Positions 9,773 through 17,092 of a stretch of DNA of 64,000 nucleotides are shown piece by piece. Both the position numbers and the translations under genes were made by a program. The first letter of the stretch is position 1. Every line of letters begins with the position of its first letter. The notes beneath the pieces are model-generated. The model did no database searches and had not been told where the DNA came from. It saw only the letters and a program-made list of their open reading frames with translations. The stretch is from Paenibacillus sp. YN15 (GTDB lineage: Bacteria; Bacillota; Bacilli; Paenibacillales; NBRC-103111), in contig NZ_QMFA01000002.1 of assembly GCF_003285005.1 (NCBI RefSeq), positions 62,001 through 126,000 on the forward strand. Reading direction: 5' to 3'.

Positions 9773-9931
9773 GACGCCAATATATTACCAGGAAGGGAAT
9801 GGGATGATACAGACTCGATTTATTTTATAGACTCAGATGGACATAAATTTGAATTGCACACAGGACAATGAGTTGACAGAATGGAATATTATAGGGAACC
9901 GCAATTCTTTTTGGAAAGGGTGTATTCATAG
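9773..9931 (+). pseudogene. fosB: FosB-type fosfomycin thiol transferase, C-terminal fragment with in-frame stop
   Basis: In the frame of 9803 the DNA reads ANILPGREW then [18 protein letters not shown]. This matches the end of FosB (HVNILPGRERD, SIYFTDPDGHKFEFHTG), including the metal-binding Glu in KFE. After HTGQ comes an in-frame TGA (at about 9869-9871), then VDRMEYYREP, matching the FosB tail QDRLNYYRE, ending at TAG 9929-9931. Only about 50 of some 140 codons remain. In FosB, this part completes the VOC fold that adds a thiol to fosfomycin. The fragment cannot be functional. Confidence 0.8.
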
Positions 9932-10348
9932 ATGAAAAGCATTAAACCCGGCCGTGGTCCATCTGCGATGGGGGCAATTGGGAGTGTTGCCATAGGGTTG
10001 TTTGGGGTCATCTGGACCATTGGCGCAGCAAATATGGGAGCTCCCATATTTTTTGTGTTTTTTGGTATTGTTTTTGTAGGATTTGCAGTTATGATAGGCA
10101 TTTATCATTTCAAGAATGCAACGGGGGAAAACCGGATGTCGGTTTTTGATATAACAGAAAATCAGGAAGAACCCGATCCATTGGACAATTATTTTAACCA
10201 ACGAACAAGAAGTAACCATACAATTTCTGAAATCAATTCTACTACAGATCGTAATATTAATTACTGTCCCTATTGCGGGAGCAAGGTAATTGAACAAACA
10301 TACAAGTATTGTCCAAAGTGCGGTAAAGAAGTTAGAGACAATTGGTGA
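9932..10348 (+). CDS. membrane protein with C-terminal zinc ribbon
   Basis: 138 residues; the ATG directly follows the stop of the FosB fragment, with GGAAAGGG about 10 bases upstream. Two membrane helices lie at about 14-32 and 36-58. An acidic linker follows, and a CPYC...CPKC zinc ribbon sits near residues 112-132. Zinc-ribbon membrane proteins of this kind are common in Firmicutes with no fixed role. The gene opens a run of small membrane genes up to 12.4 kb. Confidence 0.75.
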   Translation: MKSIKPGRGPSAMGAIGSVAIGLFGVIWTIGAANMGAPIFFVFFGIVFVGFAVMIGIYHFKNATGENRMSVFDITENQEEPDPLDNYFNQRTRSNHTISEINSTTDRNINYCPYCGSKVIEQTYKYCPKCGKEVRDNW

Positions 10349-10427
10349 AGAGCATCACATCATTTCCCGCGGCAGGCATTTACGATTCTTCGTTTGCAGC
10401 ACCGCCAGGTGAAGAATTCGGGAGAAT

Positions 10428-10701
10428 CATAGACTCGTTGCTTTTACTTCAGCTTGCTCTAATGAACAAAAAGACCCCATTGTATTCGAGGGATACGGCC
10501 AACACTGGAAAGTATGTATTAACCCTGAGGTACAGGTCATAAACCACTGAGTTCACGATTGCGTATTCTTTCATTGAAGATGACAGCACAGATCTATTTG
10601 GAGCTGTAGCAATAGATGGAATGAATATACAAATAATTTGGGGCCATAAAGACGAAGAAAATCAAGATACGATCCATATTGGAGGATCATTGAATCCATA
10701 A
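10428..10701 (+). pseudogene. lipoprotein remnant, two frames
   Basis: One frame gives FTSACSNEQKDPIVFEGYG, a lipobox (TSAC) followed by a mature N-terminus, and stops at TGA 10548-10550. The next frame continues EFTIAYSFIEDDSTDLFG up to TAA 10699-10701. The signal-peptide hydrophobic run is in yet another frame just upstream (IIDSLLLL). Frameshifts and a probable internal deletion inactivate it. The pieces resemble small surface lipoproteins of Bacillales; no named family recognised. Confidence 0.6.
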
Positions 10702-10724
10702 CTTGCAGATAAGGAGGTATACCT

Positions 10725-11180
10725 ATGAAGAAAAAAATAGTGGCCGGAACATTGTTGCTGCTTGTTCTTGTCTCCGCAGTGGGATATTTTGTCGGGAGAG
10801 GTAAGGAAATCATCAATCATAATTATGTATTTGTTGGGGCGGGAGAGTATTGGACTGCGGAATATACAGTGACTGCCAAGGAATTCTTTCATGAAAAGAA
10901 TAACCGAACGGAATATAGTTCAAATTCGACAAGTGAAATTAAGCTCATTTACAGCAGAGAGTTGACCGAGTTATCGGAGCTTAAGGAAATATCATACTCG
11001 TTTAAGGGTAATGCCGGTAGTGAGAGCGGAACTGAAGCATTAACCGTGCCACCTAAAAGCAAGGAGGTTATAAGCAGGTCCTCCAGCGGCAATGGTGCAT
11101 TTGAGAGGAAAGAATCAAAGATTGAGGTTACAGTGGAATGGCAGGGTAAAAAGGAAACCTTTTATTTAACAGCGAAGTGA
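10725..11180 (+). CDS. membrane-anchored extracytoplasmic protein, unknown family
   Basis: 151 residues, ATG behind a strong AAGGAGG. One N-terminal helix (residues 4-23) has no lipobox Cys, so it is a membrane anchor or uncleaved signal. The outer part is beta-rich and polar. The C-terminal 70 residues (LSELKEISYSFKGN, NGAFERKES, VEWQGKKETFYLTAK) recur in broken form at 14709-14933, so this is a duplicated local family. It sits between a lipoprotein remnant and a CPBP protease. Function unknown. Confidence 0.7.
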   Translation: MKKKIVAGTLLLLVLVSAVGYFVGRGKEIINHNYVFVGAGEYWTAEYTVTAKEFFHEKNNRTEYSSNSTSEIKLIYSRELTELSELKEISYSFKGNAGSESGTEALTVPPKSKEVISRSSSGNGAFERKESKIEVTVEWQGKKETFYLTAK

Positions 11181-11214
11181 TCATCATATTTTTCAAATTC
11201 GGGGTGGGGAAATC

Positions 11215-12039
11215 GTGACAGACAAAAAAACCATAGTACAATTTACGGTTCTGACATTTTGCATAGCTTATCTTGTGTCAGGGACTTTAATTGCTCTGGG
11301 GCCATTTGGGTATTCGGTTCACAATTGGGTTTACTCGCTGCAGCAGCTCGCGATGAATGTTCCTTTCGCAATCTATATTTTGTCTCCTGCTATTGCTTCC
11401 TATATCGTTCTGAAGAAAAATAATAAAATAGCAGGTTTTAAGGAATGGTTGAAAACTGTTTTTTACGCCAAAAATAAACTCTCTCTCTATTTGTTCGTTG
11501 TTGGAGGGCTGACGCTGTATTTTTTGATCCATCTTGCAGTTTCAGGCCGGTTCGAAATGGGGCTTCCCTTTTATACGTTCTTCCTTTCCCTGCCGGGTAA
11601 TCTTATTATCGGGGGCCTGGAGGAAGCCGGTTGGATGTACATCCTGCAGCCTGGGCTTTACAAAAAATACGGATTTGTTTTATCGTCTATTTTCGCTGCA
11701 TTTATTTGGACTTTATGGCATATTCCTCTTTTCTTCATTCCGGGGACGAATCACGGAGAGGGGCTCATTAACTTTGGGATGTTTGCAGTTCAACTTTTGT
11801 CGTTTCGGTTTTTCAATGGGGCCATTTACACCATATCGGGAAAAGGCCGTGTGTTTATGTGTGTTTTATTCCACACCATGTTCAATGCGGCATCCCCCAT
11901 CTTTGGCGGTATGACTAAAACTTGGGCGGGAACCATTGCCGCAAATGCGGCGATTATTCTTGTTTCAATTGCAACCGTTGTGATATACGGCAAAATGAAC
12001 AGGCAAACAGTTTATTGGATTACGATAGGGAAAGAATAG
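11215..12039 (+). CDS. CPBP-family intramembrane glutamic endopeptidase
   Basis: 274 residues, GTG start behind GGGGTGGGGA. About seven hydrophobic segments. The CPBP (Abi/Rce1-like) motifs are present in order: Glu136-Glu137 in GGLEEAGWMY, then LWHIPLFF about 40 residues on, and CVLFHTMFNA near 220. Family members cleave membrane-bound or prenylated substrates and often serve in peptide-pheromone or bacteriocin immunity. The usual Arg after EExxx is absent here (EEAGWM). Inner membrane. The target is unknown. Confidence 0.8.
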   Translation: MTDKKTIVQFTVLTFCIAYLVSGTLIALGPFGYSVHNWVYSLQQLAMNVPFAIYILSPAIASYIVLKKNNKIAGFKEWLKTVFYAKNKLSLYLFVVGGLTLYFLIHLAVSGRFEMGLPFYTFFLSLPGNLIIGGLEEAGWMYILQPGLYKKYGFVLSSIFAAFIWTLWHIPLFFIPGTNHGEGLINFGMFAVQLLSFRFFNGAIYTISGKGRVFMCVLFHTMFNAASPIFGGMTKTWAGTIAANAAIILVSIATVVIYGKMNRQTVYWITIGKE

Positions 12040-12097
12040 ACCAGATATTCTTGGGATGATTTAAAGATTAAATTAAGTGAGGGAGGCAAAATTCGGA

Positions 12098-12370
12098 ATG
12101 CAAAGAAGAACTGCTGGAATAGTATTGCTGGGTATAGCTGCGTTTTTGTATGGAGTACGTTACATATCGGCGGCAATCTTTGGCTCCAATGTGTCATCTT
12201 GGGGGTCCGATCTTTTTAAAGTAATGTTAAATAGTGTGGGTGAAGGGCCGATCATGTTTAGCCGGATAGCTTTTATAGCGGGTGTGATTTATCTGGTCCT
12301 TGCAGAATTCGAAACGCCGCTGAAGAAAATTGCAAATGAGATAAAAAGCAATTGGAATAAAGAGCTGTAA
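12098..12370 (+). CDS. small membrane protein, two helices
   Basis: 90 residues from ATG 12098, behind GGGAGGC; an upstream GTG at 12077 overlaps the ribosome site. Hydrophobic stretches at about 6-25 and 50-68, charged tail. Its layout (short helix, IFGSNVSSW-type loop, second helix) resembles the 98-residue protein at 14954, so the two may be distant paralogues on either side of the cassette-like region. Function unknown. Confidence 0.6.
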   Translation: MQRRTAGIVLLGIAAFLYGVRYISAAIFGSNVSSWGSDLFKVMLNSVGEGPIMFSRIAFIAGVIYLVLAEFETPLKKIANEIKSNWNKEL

Positions 12371-12446
12371 GGGGATAGTAATGTTAAAAAATGGATATTA
12401 ATCCTAAATGAAATACTTTTGGGTTAGTATAAAGGCGGTTACTCAT

Positions 12447-12508
12447 ATAACACCGTATTTACGCGGCGGGCCTTAAGCCTCTTGGGTTCGTGAATACAGC
12501 AACGTTAT
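12447..12508 (+). repeat. attC-like imperfect palindrome A (complete)
   Basis: Outer arms ATAAC (12447-12451) and GTTAT (12504-12508) are complementary. Inside, after 3 and 6 unpaired bases, GTATTTACG (12455-12463) pairs with CGTGAATAC (12489-12497) with one wobble. The centre is GC-rich. Two short arms separated by an unpaired spacer and closed by a variable loop is the plan of an integron attC site (RYYYAAC...GTTRRRY), here with imperfect consensus ends. It lies before an AT-rich gene. Interpretation is inference. Confidence 0.55.
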
Positions 12509-12561
12509 AGGAAATTATCGTAAAGCAATTGTTGTAAGAAATTCTAAGGAGAATGAATTAA

Positions 12562-13086
12562 ATGAAAAAACTAATTTTCATATGTGGCGCTAATGGTGTT
12601 GGTAAATCAACAGTAAGTAAAGCTCTGAACAATCGTCTTGCGAACTCAGTATATATTGATAGTGAGTATTGTTGCAGCATGAACCCCTTTGAATTTAATA
12701 ATCAAACCATCCGACTGATCAAACAAAACCTTAGTGCCTTAATGATTAATAGTTTCCAATGCGATTTTATCGAGACGGTGATATTTCCTTACGGATTTCA
12801 CGGGCCGCGAAAACAAATATTTGATGATGTGATACAGGAACTGAGATTAAATGGCATATGCTATGAGTTTCATCCAATAATTCTAGAATGTGATGTTAAC
12901 GAGAACATTAGTAGGATGCGAAACGATAATAGAGATGAGATACGAATTGAAAGAGCCTTAAAGAACACAAGACATATATATGAGGATTATGATTACCCAA
13001 GGATTAACACAACCAATTTGACTGTATCAGAGACGATGGATGAAATATTAAAGCTAAATACAAGAACGTTGGGTGTAATCATCTGA
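12562..13086 (+). CDS. P-loop kinase/ATPase-like protein
   Basis: 174 residues, ATG behind AAGGAG. Walker A is GANGVGKST (residues 9-17), followed by a short kinase-like core with ILECDVNENISRMRNDNRDE in the place of a lid/arginine region. Size and order fit small nucleoside- or zeta-toxin-like P-loop kinases, but no substrate motif is recognised. It starts about 54 bases after attC-like element A and is clearly more AT-rich than the flanking metabolic genes, consistent with a transferred cassette. Confidence 0.7.
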   Translation: MKKLIFICGANGVGKSTVSKALNNRLANSVYIDSEYCCSMNPFEFNNQTIRLIKQNLSALMINSFQCDFIETVIFPYGFHGPRKQIFDDVIQELRLNGICYEFHPIILECDVNENISRMRNDNRDEIRIERALKNTRHIYEDYDYPRINTTNLTVSETMDEILKLNTRTLGVII

Positions 13087-13118
13087 AGGGTTTTTATAAA
13101 ACAATAAAGGAGAATTCA

Positions 13119-13736
13119 ATGCCACCGTATTTCTCTATTGAATTGACTTTTCCGTATAGATCATTGACCAGTTCATTTGTAAGGGATTTCTATTCAACGT
13201 TGTTTTCTAAATATCCCTATAAGTCAGGTTTTTGGAATAGTAAATCTAATACCATCGAAGAAATTATCAAATGGAATCAACAACTTCTTGAGAACAAGTT
13301 TGTTCTTGGTTTTGATGAACACGTCAAAAATAATTATAAGCAAATTCTCTTAATGAGTGACACTTTCTCAGAGCTAAGGCATTTCTGGAGCTACAGCAGG
13401 AATGAAATACGGGGAACTATCCTAATACCAGAGTTTGATGTTCTAGTTGATGAAGATGTATGGAAATTTTCCGGAAAATGTTTTGATGAAATCAAGGATT
13501 TTTGTGAGTGGATATGGGTTAAGAGTTCAATTGAAACTCTACAGTCCTGTTTGGAAATGGATGGTGGACCTATTAATACAGATAAGATTAAAGCAGGGAT
13601 ACAGCCATCCACAAATCCAATAAGCATAGTTGATAAAAAGATATTCAAGAATTTAAAGGGAATAAAGGAATCAATTGTAATAGAAACTGCAGAAAAAAAT
13701 GGAGTAATGATGATAGATCAACGACTTCTTGAATGA
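13119..13736 (+). CDS. hypothetical protein, 205 residues
   Basis: ATG behind AAAGGAGAA, 32 bases after the kinase-like gene and probably cotranscribed. Soluble, Phe/Trp/Tyr-rich N-terminal half (PPYFSIELTFPYRSL), no signal or membrane segment. I do not recognise the family. Polymorphic-toxin immunity proteins can look like this, but nothing here proves it. Its stop lies about 30 bases before a half palindrome (13767-13810). Confidence 0.65.
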   Translation: MPPYFSIELTFPYRSLTSSFVRDFYSTLFSKYPYKSGFWNSKSNTIEEIIKWNQQLLENKFVLGFDEHVKNNYKQILLMSDTFSELRHFWSYSRNEIRGTILIPEFDVLVDEDVWKFSGKCFDEIKDFCEWIWVKSSIETLQSCLEMDGGPINTDKIKAGIQPSTNPISIVDKKIFKNLKGIKESIVIETAEKNGVMMIDQRLLE

Positions 13737-13766
13737 TATCGCGATAATTTTCAATGAAGAGATGAC

Positions 13767-13810
13767 TTCAACTGACATGTATTCACGCGGCGGGGGACAA
13801 GCCCCCTTGG
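13767..13810 (+). repeat. attC-like element B, left half
   Basis: TTCAAC (13767-13772), then GTATTCACG (13779-13787) and GCGG, like the left side of element A. GGGGG/CCCCC follows (13792-13806) and then TTGG, where element A continues GTTCGTGAATAC. Here the sequence instead diverges. The matching right half occurs 330 bases later at 14140. Confidence 0.5.
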
Positions 13811-13910
13811 CTTGCATAAGGCATTTTCGAGAAAGTGGAATCAGCAGACAACCCTGCGAATCTAACCGCAGCTGCGGCCAGTCGGGAGCTAGCTTATCGG
13901 GGGAAGAATC

Positions 13911-14117
13911 ATGATGTTTAAATGGCTTAAGGAAATTGGTATTAATTTAAAGCCTACATACAATACAGAATATCTATTTGAACATTATACTCAAGAAGAA
14001 ATGGAACAAGATCCTTATGTTAGATTATTGGTTTATGCATCAGGACTATCGTTCCTCGATTATCAGGTGTATAATTATGGAAGAAACTCAGACGACAAAC
14101 GACCCAGCCTGAAATGA
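13911..14117 (+). CDS. short hypothetical protein, possibly truncated
   Basis: 68 residues, ATG behind GGGGGAAG. Soluble, acidic, with EYLFEHYTQEEMEQDPYVRL and a Tyr-rich end. The end of the frame runs into a hairpin (14101-14137), so the natural C-terminus may be lost. It lies inside the segment that separates the two halves of an attC-like element. No family recognised. Confidence 0.45.
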   Translation: MMFKWLKEIGINLKPTYNTEYLFEHYTQEEMEQDPYVRLLVYASGLSFLDYQVYNYGRNSDDKRPSLK

Positions 14118-14137
14118 GAGCTATTTAGGGCTGGGTC
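14101..14137 (+). other. hairpin at end of short gene
   Basis: GACCCAGCC (14101-14109) pairs perfectly with GGCTGGGTC (14129-14137). No T-run follows. It overlaps the last codons of the 68-residue frame and abuts the right half of an attC-like element. Confidence 0.5.
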
Positions 14138-14139
14138 AT

Positions 14140-14163
14140 TTCGTGAATACAATAACGTTAGGA
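14140..14163 (+). repeat. attC-like element C, right half
   Basis: TTCGTGAATAC, then six bases (AATAAC), then GTTAGGA (14157-14163). This is the same order and spacing as the right side of element A (TTCGTGAATAC-AGCAAC-GTTATAG). Together with half B it would rebuild one complete element. Confidence 0.5.
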
Positions 14164-14658
14164 AAAATTGATGAAAACCTATTTAAACAAAAAACTATCA
14201 TTTTCTTGTGGGTGAAATCGTTGCAGATATTCTATGTTACTTTTTTTGTTTTAATATGTATTTTTTACACTTTATTTACTTTAGGGATAGCAGCAATAAT
14301 CCTTTTTAATAGAAGTTTGTGGCGTTGGCGACGGAATGATATCAAAGAGGTCATACAAATACTAACTGAAGTTATAGGAAAGATAGTTGCTGTCATATTT
14401 TTAGTTTTTTTTATGAAGTATTTCACTATACCTTATTGGAAAGATGCTCCCACAATAGTAACGCAAAATTTCTATTATACGGAGGGGTATATCTCAAAAG
14501 AATATCACAAAAGAAAGGACTTTAATGAGTACGTTGTTGTTAATGGAAGATCAATAAGCTTCTTAATTTCATCAAAAATTGAAAGAGGACAGAAATATAA
14601 AATTACTTATCTCCCAAATACAAATACTGGAATACAATATAAAAAGATTGAACAATGA
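14143..14658 (+). CDS. membrane protein with small extracellular domain, start uncertain
   Basis: The open frame begins at GTG 14143, inside the repeat, without a ribosome site. GGAAAAATTG precedes ATG 14171 in another frame, which gives MKTYLNKKLSF and soon stops, so a single frameshift near the A-rich 14180s may have moved the original start out of frame. The rest has helices at about 24-52 and 78-100 and a polar C-terminal domain (YYTEGYISKEYHKRKDF). Very AT-rich. It fills the interval between GTTAGGA and GCCTAAC ends, as expected for a cassette gene. Family unknown. Confidence 0.5.
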   Translation: MNTITLGKIDENLFKQKTIIFLWVKSLQIFYVTFFVLICIFYTLFTLGIAAIILFNRSLWRWRRNDIKEVIQILTEVIGKIVAVIFLVFFMKYFTIPYWKDAPTIVTQNFYYTEGYISKEYHKRKDFNEYVVVNGRSISFLISSKIERGQKYKITYLPNTNTGIQYKKIEQ

Positions 14659-14683
14659 GGAGTCTCAAGATGCCATCAACTTC

Positions 14684-14703
14684 GCCTAACACCACATTTC
14701 CAC
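14684..14703 (+). repeat. attC-like element D, left half
   Basis: GCCTAAC (a perfect RYYYAAC), then ACC, then ACATTTCCAC, closely parallel to ATAAC-ACC-GTATTTACG of element A. GCCTAAC is the complement of GTTAGGC, nearly the cassette start GTTAGGA at 14157. The right half is missing; the DNA continues into a broken gene copy. Confidence 0.45.
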
Positions 14704-14708
14704 TAAGG

Positions 14709-14933
14709 CCGACCTTATTCGAGTTATCGGAGCTGAAGGAGCTATCGTATTCTTTCAAGGGTACTTTCACTGGAGGAGGCGGCACTGAGGTATTTAAGCG
14801 TTCCTCCTGAAAGCAAGGATGTGATAAGCCGTTTTCCAGAGGCAATGGCGCGTTTGAAAGGAAGGATTCCAGGATTGAGATTGGTGTGGAATGGCAGAGC
14901 AAGAAGGAAAACTTTACGTTAACTGCGAAGTGA
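14709..14933 (+). pseudogene. broken second copy of the gene at 10725
   Basis: Reads LFELSELKELSYSFKG, then after frame changes GNGAFERKDSRIE and VEWQSKKENF...LTAK to TGA 14931-14933. Nearly every block aligns with the C-terminal half of the 10725 protein (LTELSELKEISYSFKG, GNGAFERKESKIE). At least two indels and a missing N-terminus make it non-functional. Confidence 0.75.
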
Positions 14934-14953
14934 TGAAACCGGGGGAAGATTAA

Positions 14954-15250
14954 ATGAAAAAAGTATTGATCGGCGGGTTTTTATTTGTTTCCGGAATCTT
15001 ATTATACATTGGAATCCACATTTCAACTGTAATTTTTATGACAGAGGTAAAAGGGTGGTCTATACCTCCTGGAAGGTTCGGAACGGCACTTGAGGAAGTC
15101 GGCGGGAAGGCGGAATTTATTGTTGCTTTGCTGCTGTGCATCATCGGGATAGGGTTTATGGCCTGGGATGGAGGCAAGACATTCCTTCAGGAAAGAAAAA
15201 AACAAACCCGCAGAGACGAAAAGCCAGAGGATGAAAAGCTATTGGTTTAG
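14954..15250 (+). CDS. small membrane protein, two helices
   Basis: 98 residues, ATG behind GGGGGAAGATTAA. Hydrophobic stretches at about 4-26 and 53-71; positively charged tail (ERKKQTRRDEK). Similar layout to the 90-residue protein at 12098. It directly follows the broken copy of the 10725 gene, so gene plus small membrane partner may have been duplicated as a unit. Function unknown. Confidence 0.65.
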   Translation: MKKVLIGGFLFVSGILLYIGIHISTVIFMTEVKGWSIPPGRFGTALEEVGGKAEFIVALLLCIIGIGFMAWDGGKTFLQERKKQTRRDEKPEDEKLLV

Positions 15251-15278
15251 TCAGCAAATTAAAAAAGGAGAGATTCAT

Positions 15279-16424
15279 TTGCCCGTTGAACGTTTTCATA
15301 TCCATGTATCCGATGAAGTCCTTCTGGATCTGCAAGAGCGGTTGAACCGTGTCCGTTGGCCGGAGCAGCCAAAGGAATCCGGCTGGGAGCGGGGAACCGA
15401 ATTGGCTGAACTGCAAGCGCTGGTTGCGTACTGGCGGGACCATTACGATTGGCGGGTGCACGAATCCGAGCTGAATCAATTTTCCCATTTTCGGTGTACT
15501 GTCGATGGTGTTGAGGTGCACTTCATTCATGAGCGGGGGAAGGGGCCTCATCCTATCCCGATTATTTTAACCCATGGATGGCCGGACAGCTTCCTGCGCT
15601 ACCGGAAGATCATTCCGCTTCTTACTGACCCAGCCCGCTACGGCGGCAATCCAGAGGATGCCTTTGATGTTATTGTCCCTTCAGTCCCTGGCTTCGGCTT
15701 CTCCAGCTGTTCTGAAGGGAGCAGCATAAGCAATTGCGGTGTTGCCGGGATATGGGCCAAGCTCATGACAGAAAAGCTCGGCTACGCCACATTCGCTGCT
15801 GCAGGCGGAGATATTGGCTCCGGAGTCACCCGGTACCTTGCGGCGAACCATCCCGAGCTGCTGATCGGCATCCATCTAACCGATATCGGGATTATTCGCG
15901 GGCTTATGGCTGCGCCGGATCAGGAGCTTTCGGAGGAGGAGCAGCGCTACAAAAGAGAGGCGCAGGACTGGATTTCCCGCGAGGGAGCCTATATGTCCAT
16001 CCAATCCACCAAGCCTCAAACCCTGGCTTACGGGCTTTCCGATTCGCCGGTGGGGTTGGCCGGCTGGATCATGGAGAAATTCCGCAGCTGGAGCGGTTGC
16101 GGCGGTGATCTTCTGCAAGCCTTCAGTGCGGATGAGCTGCTCACCAATATTATGATCTATTGGGTTACCAACACGATAGGCTCCTCAGCCCATATGTACT
16201 ATGAAAATGCCCATTCGCTGCCGCCGCTGGGACGCATTGAGGTGCCAACGGGAGTTGCGCTGTTCCCGGCCGACATTTTGCCCCCTCCCCAAGATTGGGC
16301 CAGGCGCAGCTTGAATATAACCCGGTGGACTCCCATGCGGCGCGGCGGACATTTTACTGCCATGGAAGACCCGGAGCATCTGGCCGATGACATCCGCGCA
16401 TTTTTTCGGGTTCTCAGGGGCTAA
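15279..16424 (+). CDS. epoxide hydrolase-type alpha/beta hydrolase with EHN domain
   Basis: 381 residues from TTG 15279, which sits eight bases after AAAAGGAG; the open frame extends further up but overlaps the previous gene. Residues about 1-90 form the N-terminal cap (EHN) domain of microsomal/juvenile-hormone-type epoxide hydrolases. The core has HGWPDS (oxyanion strand, residues 99-104), nucleophile Asp178 in GGDIGSG, and catalytic His358 in RGGHFTAME. Known members open epoxides to diols; bacterial relatives are often uncharacterised. Cytoplasmic, no signal peptide. Monocistronic. Confidence 0.85.
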   Translation: MPVERFHIHVSDEVLLDLQERLNRVRWPEQPKESGWERGTELAELQALVAYWRDHYDWRVHESELNQFSHFRCTVDGVEVHFIHERGKGPHPIPIILTHGWPDSFLRYRKIIPLLTDPARYGGNPEDAFDVIVPSVPGFGFSSCSEGSSISNCGVAGIWAKLMTEKLGYATFAAAGGDIGSGVTRYLAANHPELLIGIHLTDIGIIRGLMAAPDQELSEEEQRYKREAQDWISREGAYMSIQSTKPQTLAYGLSDSPVGLAGWIMEKFRSWSGCGGDLLQAFSADELLTNIMIYWVTNTIGSSAHMYYENAHSLPPLGRIEVPTGVALFPADILPPPQDWARRSLNITRWTPMRRGGHFTAMEDPEHLADDIRAFFRVLRG

Positions 16425-16515
16425 GCTGCTAAAAGATGATTGGGGAAGCTGAGCACATTTAACGTTGCATTCTGTGAAACCGGGATGTAAAGTGAATGTA
16501 AGGGAGGGATTTCCA

Positions 16516-17058
16516 ATGATGGATTTTATAAAAGACCTTGCTGTCCACATACTCGGCGTCGCGATTGGCGGTTTAATTGCTTATACCATTGCCAGATGGC
16601 AATTTGAAGCTAACGAGATCATTCTAAATCGAAAGAAGCAAGTTCTGCTGAAGGAAAATGTTCACCGCATTCATGAGGAGCTAAAGAGGAATTTGGAAAT
16701 CATTATGGAGTTGAAGCGGGTTCTTCAGCAAAGCAACAATCCAGGAGTTGATGTGCTGGAATGGGGAGCCGCTTATGTGGATTCGTTCTCCTTTTTCTCA
16801 TTTAAGCATCTGAGCGGTTCTTCTTTCCATGTATTGCTGCCGGCACCGCTGGAAAAGTGTATGTTTGAATCCTATTCCGAATTGGAGAGGCTGCAGAACA
16901 GGTACAGACAAACCATAAAGGCGCATCATTATAGCCTGGAATCTCATAGGGCTCAAGAAACGGAGAATCTTGACGTTGCCAATATGAAGGCCGCCATAAA
17001 TGAAGTCCTAGATAAGCTGGAAACCAACATTAATGAAATCAAAGGGTTTAGTGTGTAA
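16516..17058 (+). CDS. membrane-anchored coiled-coil protein, unknown
   Basis: 180 residues from ATG 16516 behind AAGGGAGGG. A single N-terminal helix (about 6-24, VHILGVAIGGLIAYTIA) is followed by long amphipathic helices rich in Glu/Lys/Leu (RIHEELKRNLEIIMELKRVL). Likely facing the cytoplasm. No named family. The gene ends 34 bases before the DUF4261 gene. Confidence 0.65.
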   Translation: MMDFIKDLAVHILGVAIGGLIAYTIARWQFEANEIILNRKKQVLLKENVHRIHEELKRNLEIIMELKRVLQQSNNPGVDVLEWGAAYVDSFSFFSFKHLSGSSFHVLLPAPLEKCMFESYSELERLQNRYRQTIKAHHYSLESHRAQETENLDVANMKAAINEVLDKLETNINEIKGFSV

Positions 17059-17092
17059 TCCATTCCTGCCTCGATTTCAGGAAGGAGAAAAA

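Noticed and set aside
10342-10542. 66-codon open frame
   Set aside because: Covers the lipoprotein relic in the wrong frame; only its hydrophobic run seems to come from the old signal peptide.
13852-13880. ATCTAAC followed by a GC palindrome as another attC end
   Set aside because: Matches RYYYAAC but the inner arms GTATTCACG are missing, so the match may be chance.
13729-13914. 61-codon open frame after the 205-residue protein
   Set aside because: Runs through the GC-rich half palindrome and has no ribosome site; its later residues are low-quality.
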